Shown: piece after piece, positions 11,443 through 24,302 of the stretch
Layout of the letters: each line of letters begins with the position of its first letter
How positions within the stretch are numbered: position 1 is the first letter of the stretch
NCBI GenBank assembly: GCA_003024785.1
Contig: PUQB01000265.1
Coordinates: 216,778 to 280,777, forward strand
Direction: 5' to 3'
From: Selaginella tamariscina
Lineage: Eukaryota > Streptophyta > Lycopodiopsida > Selaginellales > Selaginellaceae
Length of the DNA: 64,000 nucleotides
Position numbers and translations under genes: made by a program
The notes under the pieces: model-generated
Told to the model about the DNA's origin: nothing
The model's database searches: none
What the model saw: the letters and a program-made list of their open reading frames with translations, nothing else

Positions 11443-13205
11443 TGTCAGAGTTTTAACCCAAAGGGCCAACACGTGGCAACACGTGGCTGCCAGGTGGCCA
11501 TTCGCGTCATCACCCTGTGTGAGCAACGCTAAGTTTCCCAGAACAACCCCAACGACCCCTAGGGTTAGACTCTAATGCCCAAGTGGACAGGAGACTTAGG
11601 GTTTAGCCTAAGTCTCCCTAGAATGTCTGCCCCCAAACCCTTGAGGGATAACCCTAGTTGACTTAGGGTTTAGCCTAAGTCTCCCTAGAGTGTCTACCCC
11701 CAAAACCCTTGAGGGATAACCCTAGTTGACTTAGGGTCTTGCCCTAGAAGACCTAGACAGGCTCATGCCCTAACCCCCATCAAGGAGACGTGTGTTCCAC
11801 ACATACCCCTGGACAGAGCTAAGGCATCGTCACTTACCCCTTGAGGAATCACCCTCATCCGGGAGTACAACCCCTTTAGGGCGACAAGGGGTACCCTGAA
11901 CCACGACTAACCCCTAAGGGTTTGAGTGGCCAAGTTATACCCTAGACCTAGGGCTAGTACTTAGTGAGGACACGAGTGTGCCGTAGGCGGACACGAGTGT
12001 TCTGCTAAGCAAACTCCCTAAGGCTAGGTTTGGGATAACCCTAAGCACATGACCTTGCGAGTGCCTCACGAAAGGGCTCCTGCTAACAGCTTAGGTTGTT
12101 CAACCCTTGAATTCCAAGGAGAACACTCCCCTAGCCAAGTGTGCCAAAGCACACCTAGTTATGAGACCTAACCTCCCTTGAGCGGATGCCCAAGGCTTAG
12201 CACCCTAGTGCAAGCACAAGCATGTTGTTTGAAGTATCCAACCCCTTGGCGAAAGCCCATGACATAACCCCAAAGGGCGTGCCTCAGGCGTTGTACCATG
12301 TGACGTTTAGCCCAGTGTCACATCTCCATGTGACACTGCCTTCCCCGATGTGGGCTATCATGCCATAGCCCTTAGATTCAAGAGTTGCACCAAGTGCCAC
12401 AAACGTGGCTCCTAAATGCCAACTCTAGAACCCCTCAATGAACCCTCAGGAAGTAACGTGAACCTGTCAAACAAGATCCCACACCCACAGTTGGACAAGG
12501 ACACGGATGTGCCTTGCTTGGCCGTGAGTGCTACACCTAGCTTGACGTGGAGGAGGAGGCTGGAGACAAGCCTCAACCTCTGCCTCTTGGAACGTGCATT
12601 CCGACAAGACCTCCCAGGCATGGATTCGCCAACGTTAAGGGTAAGCTACCCCGAAGGTGGGACGTACCCCTGGCATCTGGAAGTTAGGGCGGCACAACAG
12701 AGGGTTGTGCCTTGACGACACAAGCTAGAGCTTGCACCGGGAGAAGAGTAACGAGCTCAGTCATGAACCCAGGAACCCTCACTCCTATATACTACCTTAT
12801 TTATGTGACAGAGGCCCCCCCCCTGTTTTCCTGTTTACATAAGTGGGCTAGCACTGAAATCTCATTCCCAGAGGAACATACTTGGTGAGTTATCCATCGA
12901 CCCCTAAACCCTAACCTGTCAAACCTGGGGGTATTTCTAAGCATATCCGACATGCCGAACTCACCGGAACTAGCCATTAATCCAACCGGGACACGGAAAA
13001 CCAAGGTAAGAGTTTTCTAGAAGGTAAGTGCTAGCTTCGCCCAGAGTTTCTGCAAATACCTAATGACACCCGGCCGGACCATCACTAGATATCCAAGTGC
13101 ACTAAGCGGGCCTGTTTCTCTACATCTAGGGCTTATCAACATAGTACAGTAGGTAACAACAGTCAACGTCCAAAGTAAAGAGGAGTCATAGTAAAAACTA
13201 TGACA
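11443..13205 (-). repeat. LTR B1 (minus strand, ~1.76 kb)
   Basis: On the minus strand it starts TGTCATAG at 13205 and ends CTCTGACA at 11443. Its 5' part is homologous to the A-family LTR (same start, CCGGCCGG box, hairpin-side T/C tract, TTGTGCCGCCC region), but it has roughly 800 extra bases rich in CTTAGGGTT-like words. The polypurine tract complement lies at 13206-13219, so it served as a 3' LTR of a minus-strand element. No coding sequence. Confidence 0.85.
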
Positions 13206-16200
13206 CACTCCCCGCCTTTGAAAATGTCAACGTCCTCGTTGACGTCCAACTCCAAGACTAGATAATGTTAGAGAAAACTAACCAAAACTAACATATCACT
13301 CTATGCGGAGTCAGCCAAAAGTTCACATAAGTTTTTATTCCCCTTGCATTACGCGAAACCAAGTACTTCAGAACCGTCGTTCACTGAGTGTAAACCTAGC
13401 TGCCGGAGGCACCACCTGCGACATGAAGTCACTTGGAGACCTTTTGCACGTCTGCAAAGTCTGTCACCCGACGCACACAACACAATGGTTAATTTCTTTA
13501 CTTAACTAGAATTTATATTGGAGGCCTCTAGTTAGTGTTGTTGCCGGCCCCTTGGTTAACAAGAAATAAAGACTTGCTTTATTCCTTAATATTAAATGCT
13601 GTTGACGACCTCTGTCGTCTAACACACAACAAGCACTTCTCAAATGCTTGACCAAACACCTTCGCATTTCTTTTGATTTTCCAATGGTCCCACATCTCCA
13701 CATGTTACGATATTATAGCTTACATCTCTGCATCCCTCGGTGCTTCTCATTACCCCTTTTCATAAGGGTCTGCTACTATACCTATCTCTCATTAGTATAT
13801 AGCTACGCCAGACTAAGTATGAGACTTTTATCGGAATCAAGCTCTTTTCCGATATAAGAGTACAAGTCGTAAAACCCTGTTCTTTGTAAACATGTCAATC
13901 TGGCCAGAGGCGATCACAGAGGCGCATGGCTGTACACATGTAACAACAAGGTCTTGCCAAATCTACCATTATTAACATAAATTTATTCCCGATAGGAATC
14001 AAATTCAGTCAAATCGCGACCAAGTGTGATAGCCTTACCATTTGTCCTTCAACCATCTTTGTACTCTTTCATAACACCGACCAGTTCAGGGACCAGATAA
14101 GCTAACATACCTTTCTTACAAACAATGTGGAAACCAGGAAATTCAACCCATCTCTAGTGCCTCAATCGACAATCTTTAGATAACACGTGTCTTAATTGTC
14201 ACTCTCATTGTACTCATTCCCCAAAGAGCACAACATACTAGTGCCATTCAATATTCCTAACTCTTATCTACTAAGTTCAAAATACCAAATTTTAAACTTA
14301 GTTTCCACGATAAGAGTCTCCTGAATTCGAATACTGCACGCCTCCATAACATTATAATTTCCAACTCTTAAACTGATTTCGTAAATGTTTCTCAACACTA
14401 TACCGAAGTATAGCATTTTCACTAATTGAAGCAACTAGTTTTTGATAAACATCTTTTAAAACTAATCCTTATTCTATAAATAGTCGCAATTTCGATATTG
14501 ATACTCTCGAATGGATAATGATCGTTTTAACGTTCAAATCCTAAGCTTATCAACTAGTTGTTATACTAGTGGATATAAACTTACAATCATATCAATTTAT
14601 CAAAATGCTACAACTACATTATAGATATGGTCTTAGTTTACATGAACCGAACTTCAATTTTGAGACGGAAATATAATGTTATGACAGTATTTCGAGGAAC
14701 TTTGTTCAGAGACTAAGAGGAATCATGAACTAGTGTCTGGTTCATCTAACTGATTTAGTAAGATATCAACCTCCACATAAATGTTATCATAACACTGAAG
14801 TGTTATATCAACTTCATGTTTAGTCATACCTTATAATTCAATAGATCTCCCCAAACATGAATAAGATATCTAGTTCAGTATGTCGAACTAAGATACATTA
14901 TTCATTCTAGACACCTAGTAATCCAGAAAGTACTACATTGCCCCTCAAGCAATGTATTGAGAAATGCCTCATTTCTCAACTAACTTGAAAACACGTTTCA
15001 AGTTATAACACTAAGGTAGTGCCTTACCAAAGTGTTGAACTCAAGTCCGCTTGAGTCTTTATATTTCATGATTATGGCCACCTCATGTGATCATAACCAA
15101 GTAATATTGAGCGCTCCAAACTCAATATTCAAGAGATACCATACTATACTTTGACAAGTCATTTATAATCAATCTTAAAAGACTGTCATAAATACTTTCA
15201 AAGTTTAAGATATGAATATCTCAATGAATGAGGTGATAGGAAACCTCATATTTTTGTACGAATATTGGACCATACGTTATGGACATTGTTACAATCATCA
15301 AGAAGGGACCATCTTCTTGAATTAATCCCACTATTCACTTTCAAGAATATTGAACCAAGGTCAAGGAAACCATCAAACCTTGAGATAGAACCAAAGACTA
15401 ACCCAAGGAATACAATCAAACCTTGAGTCAGAATAGTTCTAATTTTCAATATTCTAAAGAACTGAAGATACCTACTTTATAAGTTCCTTGAGTCCCACAT
15501 TTGCAACCATGATGCAAAGTCAAGAAACCGTCTTTTGAATAATCGTATTCGACTTTAAAATGAAATCATTATTGAAAAACAGTACCAACTTCTGATCCTC
15601 ATCGAATACCGACTCTCTAAGGAGGCACATGCACTTAAATTCTAATGGAAATCCGACTGTTACTAGTTTATTTGTAATTCTCAACATAAGTTATCAAACT
15701 TAGCAAGTTTCCTTACTTAGTTAATAAACAAACTGGAGAACCTCAAATTATGCTTTTCTTAACCAAGAATTACCCTTATTCAAGAGCTTATGCCCACATT
15801 GCAAACAACGTTACAGATTTCAAAATTAAAAAGTTAACAATGAAAAATGCACAAGTGTGCGCCGAACGCCTTCACTATGCAAGTTCTTCATTACTCAATA
15901 AACTGAAAATGTAAACGTATGTTTCTAACATTACTCTTTGTGATAGATCACGCCATTCATCTAAAAAGTTACATTGATAGGGATGCAACATTAAATCCGT
16001 CTACTGCCAAAATTTATTATTCTATCTCATTTTTATGATCCCATATGAGATAATTTTATAATCAAGTTAGCCGAGATAGCTAACTTGAATACAGAGTGCA
16101 CGCTTATAACTAACTAAGGTTTCAAGTTGTACATGTTCAAATTAGGTAACTTGAACTTAGTAAACTATTTCACCTAATGTTACTTGTAGCTAGCGTCATC

Positions 16201-16440
16201 AAAATATTGCGAACATCAGACAATACTTTGATTACATTGGATATTCGAACCAACTACTTAACATATTCATCATATGTTAATATTTGACATTTTGTTGTAT
16301 TACAAGTTCAACACCATAGTTTGCTTTAGAGTTACACTCTCGGAAACATGCACTATAATGAGAGCTTAATTACACTTTTATGTCAAAATGTAGTGTTCAC
16401 TCTTATGTTTGAATATGCCCCTTTTTCCGAAGTCAAAGAC
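13206..16440 (-). other. Non-coding internal region of a minus-strand LTR element
   Basis: 13206-13590 is the reverse complement of the A-element 3' untranslated region and polypurine tract. 13591-16440 is AT-rich, without gag or pol similarity and without long frames; it contains the second copy of the 340-bp repeat. LTR-bounded elements with a long non-coding core are known in plants as LARDs and depend on proteins supplied by others. That would fit here, but the outer LTRs are of two subtypes, so a patchwork of fragments is equally possible. Confidence 0.5.
15612..15955. repeat. Copy 2 of the ~340-bp dispersed repeat
   Basis: Direct repeat of 11104-11442, lying inside the non-coding internal region. 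It differs from copy 1 by scattered substitutions and small length changes. It has no reading frame of note. Confidence 0.8.
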
Positions 16441-17538
16441 GCACTTTCGAACATAAGTCTTTCCCCATTTGAACACTATTGCTGGAGACGATATTGAATC
16501 TTGACCTAAGCCACTCATTGAGCAAGTGTTCTCCGAGGTTTGACAACTCACAGGATCAAACTCTCCGCGCAGAATACAGACATGTTAACCAAAGCGATAG
16601 AGTAGATCAAGAATTTAGAGTTATCTAAACATTGAAACACTCTATGACTTAAGGTAGTCCTACTGACCGCAGAGAACTTGCTCCGATACCAATTGTCAGA
16701 GTTTTTACCTGGTGCCACAAAGGCGGCTTGCCAGGTGCCAACCCTGGAATCCCCTCTCTGGAAACCCCACGGAATCTGGTAAAGTAACCCGTATTAGGAA
16801 CCCAACCCTTAGGAACTAAAACCCTAACTGACCAAGTCCACGAACGAGACTCACCTTGTGAATCAGGATGCACGGACTGGCCGAGTTATAGGTGTTGTTC
16901 CTAGCTTGGCGTGGTTGAGGCGGCCGGAGCAAGGCCTCAACCACTAGTTCTGCGGAACGTGAACTCGGGCAATACCTTTGAGCTTGCGAGCAGGTTTTCG
17001 GACCAAGGAATCTGGCTAACCTTGGAAGTGACGTGCCCTTGTCTCAAAGGCAAGATCCTGCCAACGATAAGGATAGTCTAACCCTAGGGTGGGTTGTACC
17101 GCTGTCGTGTGGAAGTTTGGGCGGCACAACAGAGGGTTGCACCTTGACGACACAAGCTTAGCTTGCACCAGTAGGAGGTTAACGAGCTCTCTTTTGAACC
17201 CAGGAAGCCTCACTACATACACTCTACCTTATTTATGTGACGGACCCCCCCCCCCCCCCCCTGTTTACCTAAATGAGTAAGTGGGCTGGCACAAAAATGC
17301 CAGCCCTTAGAGAAAATGGTTGTCCTAACCTAACCCTAAACCTAACCCCTAGGGGGGGTATTAGGGCGTGGGGTTAGGGCAACCTTAGGGTTAGGTCAAC
17401 CCTAGGGGTGTCCCTAACCCTTTTTGACAAGCTATATTTAACGGAAAACCTACGTCAAACTGGGGAGAGTTTTCTAGAGGGTAAGTACTACCTTCGCCTA
17501 GAGTTTCTCGAGGTACCTAGTGACAGCGGCCGGACTAC
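16441..17538 (-). repeat. Minus-strand A-type LTR fragment with leader and PBS
   Basis: 16694-17538 is the reverse complement of most of an A-family LTR, with the hairpin at 17283-17306 and a long C run at 17246-17262. 16441-16693 is the reverse complement of the primer-binding site and leader downstream of it. It reads as the 5' end of a minus-strand element whose outermost LTR bases are missing. Confidence 0.85.
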
Positions 17539-17698
17539 AAAACTCAATGGACACTATATGTTTTCAAATCATGTAATATCCCAAATTCAAACACTTTAAA
17601 GAAAAAGAAAAATTTTCAATAATGGGTAAGCTTAGCATATCACATGATCCACTTCTAAGACTTAGTTTGTAAGCCAGAACAAACTAACACACCACGTT
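17539..17698. other. Unassigned 160-bp AT-rich spacer
   Basis: No gene or recognisable repeat. It lies between the A-type minus LTR fragment and copy A2 and ends with ACGTT (17694-17698), the left target-site duplication of A2. Confidence 0.5.
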
Positions 17699-17969
17699 TG
17701 TCATAGTTTTTACTATGACTCGACCCTTTACTTTGGGATTTGACTGTTGTTACCTACCGAGTTGTGTGGCGAACCCTAGTTGTAGTGAGAAACAGCCCGC
17801 TTAGTGCACTTAGGTGTTTAGGGCGGCGTGAGATTCTAGGTATGTCCGAAAGTCTTATGCTAGTTCAAGCTGATGTGTGTGCGTGTACAACCTGTGCAGG
17901 GTGTTTCCAACTTAACATTGGGAATATTCCGAGCATATTCTCCGAGTGTTGAAACTAGGGTTCAATACG

Positions 17970-20900
17970 ATGAGCAAAAGAAAGCAACCGGAGCCTGAGG
18001 CAGAGAGGGCTGTCGTAGAGGCTCAAAATGAGGAGATGGATGAAGCTGATCCAAGTCGACCCCCTAGGGCTAGGCAGCGACCTGGTTGGCGTGAAATAAT
18101 GATGGATGCCCTAAACGAACTTCGAGGGGATGTCTTGGGATTGAATGACAGAATCGATAATGTTGCCGTTCGGATTCCAACGAATACGGCAGTGCCAGAC
18201 GTTCCGCAACTAGACACACAGAAAAAAAAAAGAAGCATGACTCAGAGTCAGGTTCCTCTGAATCAGATTCTTCGACGGAAGTAGTTGGTGGAAGTCCCAG
18301 TAAATTCAAACCGGTAAAGCCTTCGAATTTCATGGGTTCAAAGGATTACAAGGTTTTGGATGACTGGTTGTATGATATGGAAAGCTATTTCGAGGCTGCT
18401 TCCGTGAAAAGACAGAAAAGGTTGCATGTGCTAAGCAGTTTCTTAAAGAAGAAGCTAAGACTTGGTGGCGAATTGTTGAAGGTGAACGTGGATACCGAAA
18501 CAGCTGGAAGCACATGAAAAAGGAGATCAAAAAGCAGTATATGCCAGATGATCTCGGTTTGCGATTGCGTGCTGACATGGCACTTTGTCAACAGGGAGTT
18601 CGGGGAAGTCCTATGGACCACGTTTATCGATTCGAAAGTGTACGGCGATTGGTGCCAAATATGAGCGATGATGAAGCTCGAAGTTGCTTCATGGCTAGCT
18701 TGAATGAGAAAACGCGAAGGGAGATCTTAAGGTACAAGCCCACAAGCTATCGGGAATGTCAAGAGGCAGCTCAAAAGGTTGCTTATGGCATGTCGTTAGA
18801 AGACTTGTACAAAGGGGAGGAAGCAAAACCTAAACCAAGGAGGTTTCCTTCAAAGTCTGGGTTCAGAAGGTTTGATAGGCGACCAGATCAATCGCCATCA
18901 ATTCGAAGTGCAAGTCCCTTTGTTGGTAGTTCCAAGTTTTCGGACACATCAAGACCCACCGGATTTCGGAAACCATTGGCGTTACCACCTCCTCAGCAGA
19001 CCAAAGGATCGGCTCCAAAGTCTGCTCCCCCGCGTTCCGTAGGCGGGGTCGTGAAATGTTATAATTGTAACAAGCCTGGTCATTTTGCTAAAGAGTGTCC
19101 GGCACCCTCACAACAATCAAGACATTTCAAGGCGATGGTAGAAGAGGAAGTTGTTGAACCAGAAACGCTTGAAGATCTGGAAGATGAGTCAGAAGAGGTA
19201 ATGTTGTGCAGACACAACCTGCCTTATTCGCTATTCAAGACAAAACTGACCCTTTGCTATATTTGACAGGAAGGATACGAGGGGACCGAGTCCGAATGAT
19301 GATCGATACTGGAGCAACTACAACTTCATATCGACTAGTCTAGCTCGTCGATTGAATTTGGATGTAATAAAGATGTGTGAAATAAAGATCAATTTTGGCA
19401 AAGGTTCTCAAAATACTAATAATATAGCAAGGGCAGTTCCTATCCAAATCAAAGATTGGAAGGCTAAGCTAAACTTAGTTGTCTTGAATATGATGGGGTT
19501 TGACTTTATTCTGGGTATGGAATGGTTCCATAAACATGTAATCGAAATGAGGGGTTCCGGAAATAATCGAATCACGCTTGCAGCAGATAAAGAAGCCATT
19601 AGAAAAACGACGCTCAGAATGGAAACGCTAACTGATAGGATTGGAATCCTATGTTCCTTACCTTGACTCAGTTGCGTAAAGCAGTTAGACATCGGGAACG
19701 TGTGTTTCTTGCAATGGTTTTGGATACTGGTGAAGTCAAAATAGGAGATGGTCAAGAACATGTTCCGAACCTATTTTGGAAGTCTTGAACATGTTTAGGA
19801 TGTGTTACCGGAAGATTTGCCGCCTGAGTTACCTCCACGTCGAGCTGTGGACCACAGAATAGAGGTTTTGCCGGGTTCGTCTCCACCGGCAAGAGCCCCA
19901 TATCGGTTAAATCCTCAAGAGTTGATTGAATTGAAGAGACAGCTGACGGAATTGGTTGGTCGAGGACACATTCGACCTAGTCGATCACCATATGGTGCAC
20001 CGATCTTGTTTGTAATGAAAAAGGATGGTACGATGCGAATGTGTGTGGACTATCGAGCACTGAACGCGATAACTATCAAAAACAAGTATCCTCTTCCGCG
20101 AGTGGACGACTTGTTTGATAGACTATCAAAAGCAAAGTACTTTTCAAGAATAGACTTGAGGTCTGGTACCATCAGATTCGGTAGGGTAGCAGAGAATGAC
20201 ATTGAGAAGACCGCTTTTCGAACGCGTTATGGATCATTTGAGTTTCTAGTCTTGCCATTCGGGTTGTGCAATGCTCCAGCAACTTTTTGCACAATGATGG
20301 ATGATGTGTTTAGAGACTATCTAGACGAGTTCGTGGTGGTGTATATTGATGACATTCTGTTTTCAGTTCGACAATTGAAGAACATGTGGAACACTTAGAA
20401 AAAGTGTTTCAGAGGTTGAGAGAGAACCAGTTGTATGCTAAAGAAAGCAAGTGCGCATTTGGTCAAACCAAGATAGATTTCTTGGGACACTTGATCTCAG
20501 GTGGGGAGGTTGCCATGGACCCAAAGAAAATTCAAGCTATTACTGAGTGGATGACTTAAAAGACGTGCATGAAGTTAGATCATTTCTTGGTCTGACAGGG
20601 TATTACCGAAGATTCATAAAGGGTTACTCAGAAATAGCGGCCCCATTGACAGATCTTACGAAAACATTCCATGGCATTGGACTCCAGAGTGCCAACGTGC
20701 ATTCGTCAAACTCAAAGAGGCTATCTCTTCTGAGCCAGTTTTGCAGTTGCCCATCTTTGAAGATCCCTTTGAAGTAGAATGTGACGCTTCCGACTTTGCA
20801 ATTGGTGGTGTATTGCAACAAAAGGACATCCAGTGTCCTTTTCTCGAAGAAGTTAGATGCCGCGCAAACTCGATGGCCTACTCACGAAAAGGAGATGTAT

Positions 20901-22677
20901 GCTATTGTTGCTTCCTTGGAGTATTGGCGTCATTATCTTCCAAGTCATGGCACTGTGGTTTGGACAGATAGTGTAACTCTAAGGTATTTTGAAACGCAGC
21001 CGAAGCTATCACCAAAGTATGCTAGATGGCAGCAGAAGTTGGCACGATTTCAGCCTGAAATCAGACATAAGGCGGGAAAGGACAATGTGGTAGCTGATGC
21101 ACTCAGTAGAAAGGGTCATCTTCGTATTATGTCAGCACCCGTGTCAACTTTGGTGGATGAATTTGTGACGGCGTATCCTCAGGACAAGTTTGCCAAGGAA
21201 GCTTTGAGCCTGGTGGCAAAGAGGAAACAAGTTCATCAATTACGAAGAGATGGTAATATTCCAGCAGGAATAGAAAGTCGAATGGATGCACTCAAACAGG
21301 CCATTTTGCAGTACGAGATGGAGTTCTTTATTATAAAGAAAAGAGACTCTATGTTCCAGAAGGGACATGGAGGGAGAGGCTATTAAGAGAGCATCACGAC
21401 GTTCCTTTGGCAGGGCATGGTGGAAGGCACAAGACGTTGGCTTTGTTGAAACAGGGATTCTATTGGCCGGGTATGATAGACGATGTTGCCAAGTATGTCA
21501 AGACATGCCCCACATGTCAACAAGTGAAAAGTCGTTCGCAAAAACGAGCTGGGAAGTTACAATGTATACCGATTCCAGAGCGGCCATTTCAAAGTGTTAC
21601 TTTGGACTTTATCATGGGATTGCCAAAATCTTGTGGTTTCAATGCTCTTATGGTGGTGGTCGATCGATTTTCAAAGGTTGCTCATTTCATTCCAACTGTA
21701 GAGACAGTGAATGCAAAACAAGCAGCAAAGTTGTTCTTCCACGAAGTCGTAAGAGTGCGAGGGCTACCGGAAACGATGATCTCAGACCGGGATCCTCGAT
21801 TTACTGGCAAGTTTTGGGGAACGTTGTTCAAGCAATTTGGGACGATGCTGAGGTTTAGTACGGCTTATCATCCACAAACGGATGGTCAGACGGAGAGGTA
21901 AACCGACAAGTCGAGGACTATCTCAGATGCTATGTTCAAGGTGATCAACTTGATTGGGCTGAACACTTAGATATGGCTGAGATATGTTACAATAACTCGA
22001 TGCACACTGCAATCGGATGTAGCCCGATGGAAGTGTTAACTGGGAATAAGGGTGGTATTCCTCAGAGTATGGTGTTACCGAAAGACGATAGCAATCGAGT
22101 TCCATCTGTAGCAGAGTTCACGGGACAATTGTATCGAACATGGGAAGCTGCTCGTCAAGCGATGGCTGCAGCACAGGAAAGGTATCGTCAGCAGTACGAT
22201 AAACATCGGCGGGATGTAGAGTATCAGGTTGGGGATATGGTATTGTTGAGTACCAAAAACCTGAAGGTTCCAACGACTCTTTCGAGGAAGTTTCTATCGC
22301 ACTACATAGGTCCATACAAGGTGGTGAAGCAAGTAGGGAAAGTGGCTTATGAGTTGGATCTTCCTCCGGAGTTGGGAACAATACACAATGTGTTTCATGT
22401 CAATTTGCTCGAGCCATTCCACAAAGATGAGAAACATCCGCAGAGATATGAAAGCTTACGTCCGCTTCCTGAGCTGGTCGGCGATATGAAGGAGTTCGAA
22501 GTTGAGTCGATATTGGATGCAAAGGATATTAAACGCCGAGGGACGCGAACACGTAAACGAGAATATCTTGTCAAGTGGAAGGGTTACCCGGCATGCGAAT
22601 CGACATGGGAACCATTGGATAATCTACAGAACGCGATGGAGATAGTGAAGGAGTTTGAGGCAAGGTCAAACTGTTAG
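17970..22677 (+). pseudogene. gag-pol coding remains of chromovirus A2
   Basis: Fossil coding region in the order gag with a CCHC zinc knuckle (CYNCNKPGHFAKEC, about 19056-19100), aspartic protease (DTGA, near 19300), reverse transcriptase (YIDD, about 19800-20400), RNase H, integrase (zinc-binding HHDVPLAGHGG part near 21390, core to about 21900), and a chromodomain (EYLVKWKGYP, about 22560-22590) at the C-terminus ending at 22677. Several breaks. This copy shows the gag zinc knuckle and the chromodomain more clearly than A1. Confidence 0.9.
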
Positions 22678-23061
22678 TAATGATGATAGGAATAAAGCAA
22701 GTCTTTATTTCTTATTAACCAGGGGCCGGCAACAACACTAACTAGAGGCCTCCATATAAATTCTAGTTAAATAAAGAAATTAACCAGTGTTGTGTGCGTC
22801 GGGTGACAGACTTTGCAGACGTGCAAAAGGTCTCCAAATGACTTCATGTCGCAGGTGGTGCCTCCGGCAGCTGGTTTCGACTCAGTGAACGACGGTTCTG
22901 AAGTACTTGGTTCGCGTAATGCAAGGGGGGTAATAAAACTTGTGAACTTTTGGCTGACTCCACATAGAGTGATATGTTAGTTTTGGTTAATTTTTCTAAC
23001 ATTATCTAGTCTTGGAGTTAGACGTCAACGAGGACGTTGACATTTTCAAAGGCGGGGAGTG

Positions 23062-24027
23062 TGTCATAGTTTTTACTATGACTCGACCCTTTACTTTGGG
23101 GTTTGACTGTTGTTACCTACCGAGTTGTGTGACGAACCCTAGTTGTAGTGAGAAACAGCCCCGCTTAGTGCACTTGGTGTTTAGGGGTAGTCCGGCCGGC
23201 TGTCATAGGTACCTCGAGAAACTCTAGGCGAAGCTAGTACTTACCTCTAGAAAACTCTCCCCCAGTTTGACGTAGGTTTTCCGTTAAATATAGCTTGTCA
23301 AAAAGGGTTAGGGACACCCCTAGGGTTGACCTAACCCTAGGGTTGCCCTAACCCCACGCCCTAATACCCCCCCCTAGGGGTTAGGTTTAGGGTTAGGTTA
23401 GGACAACCATTTTCTCTAAGGGCTGGCATTTTTGTGCCAGCCCACTTACTCATTTAGGTAAACAGGGGGGGGGGGTCCGTCACATAAATAAGGTAGAGTA
23501 TATGTAGTGAGGCTTCCTGGGTTCAAAAGAGAGCTCGTTAACCTCCTACCGGTGCAAGCTAAGCTTGTGTCGTCAAGGTGCAACCCTCTGTTGTGCCGCC
23601 CAAACTTCCACACGACAGGGGTACAACCCACCCTAGGGTTAGACTATCCTTATCGTTGGCAGGATCTTGCCTTTGAGACAAGGGCACGTCACTTCCAAGG
23701 AGTTAGCCAGATTCCTTGGTCCGAAAACCTGCTCGCAAGCTCAAAGGTATTGCCCGAGTTCACGTTCCGCAGAACTAGTGGTTGAGGCCTTGCTCCGGCC
23801 GCCTCAACCACGCCAAGCTAGGAACGACACCTAAAGCTCGGCTAGTCCGTGTATCCTGATTCACAAGGTGAGTCTCGTTCGTGGACTTAGTCAGTTAGGG
23901 TTTGAGTTCCTAAGGCTTGGGTTCCTAATACGGGTTACTTTACCAGATTCCGTGGGGTTTCCAGAGAGGGGATTCCAGGGTTGGCACCTGGCAAGCCGCC
24001 TTTGTGGCACCAGGTAAAACTCTGACA
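23062..24027 (+). repeat. 3' LTR of copy A2
   Basis: 966 bases, TGTCA to TGACA, preceded by the polypurine tract (AAAGGCGGGGAGTG, ending 23061). Carries the conserved hairpin (23420-23443) and an 11-G run (23465-23475) of family A. Confidence 0.92.
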
Positions 24028-24302
24028 ACGTCTTGTGGAAGTATATGGTAAAGTAACCTGGAATACAACTTGGAAGTTGTCTTTCGTGTGCTACCGCCAA
24101 CAATGGAGTCCATAACCCACACCCACTTATGAAGTAAGTGTTTTCTAATGAGTTATAGATCTTAGGACCAACTCTCCACGCAGAATTCAGACGTTAGCCG
24201 AAAGTGATAGAGTACTTTAAGAATTTAGAACTAGCTAAACCCTAAAATACACTACACTTTAGGTAGTCCTACTGACCGCAGAGAATAGGCTCCGCTACCA
24301 AT
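24028..24302 (-). other. Leader and primer-binding site of minus-strand element B2
   Basis: On the minus strand LTR B2 is followed by TGGTAGCGGAGCC (24288-24300), a variant of the initiator-tRNA-Met site, then a leader similar to that at 16441-16693 (shared words such as CTACTGACCGCAGAGAA on the plus strand). The leader is interrupted by A2 at 24027. Confidence 0.75.

Larger units (their letters stand above)
17699..24027 (+). mobile_element. Ty3/gypsy chromovirus copy A2, inserted in a B-type leader
   Basis: Same family as A1. It begins TGTCATAG and ends CTCTGACA, flanked by ACGTT on the left and ACGTC on the right (24028-24032), a near-perfect 5-bp target duplication. The sequence to the right is the leader of the minus-strand B2 element, so A2 inserted into that leader. 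The element is broken, with several breaks, and its 5' LTR is incomplete. Near identity to A1 marks it as young and later than B2. Confidence 0.93.

Noticed and set aside
12416-12715. Protein-coding frame inside LTR B1
   Set aside because: Frames on both strands of a GC-rich LTR without domain; the equivalent frame in B2 reads differently.
22500-22677. Host chromodomain protein gene
   Set aside because: The chromodomain is continuous with integrase and belongs to the chromovirus.
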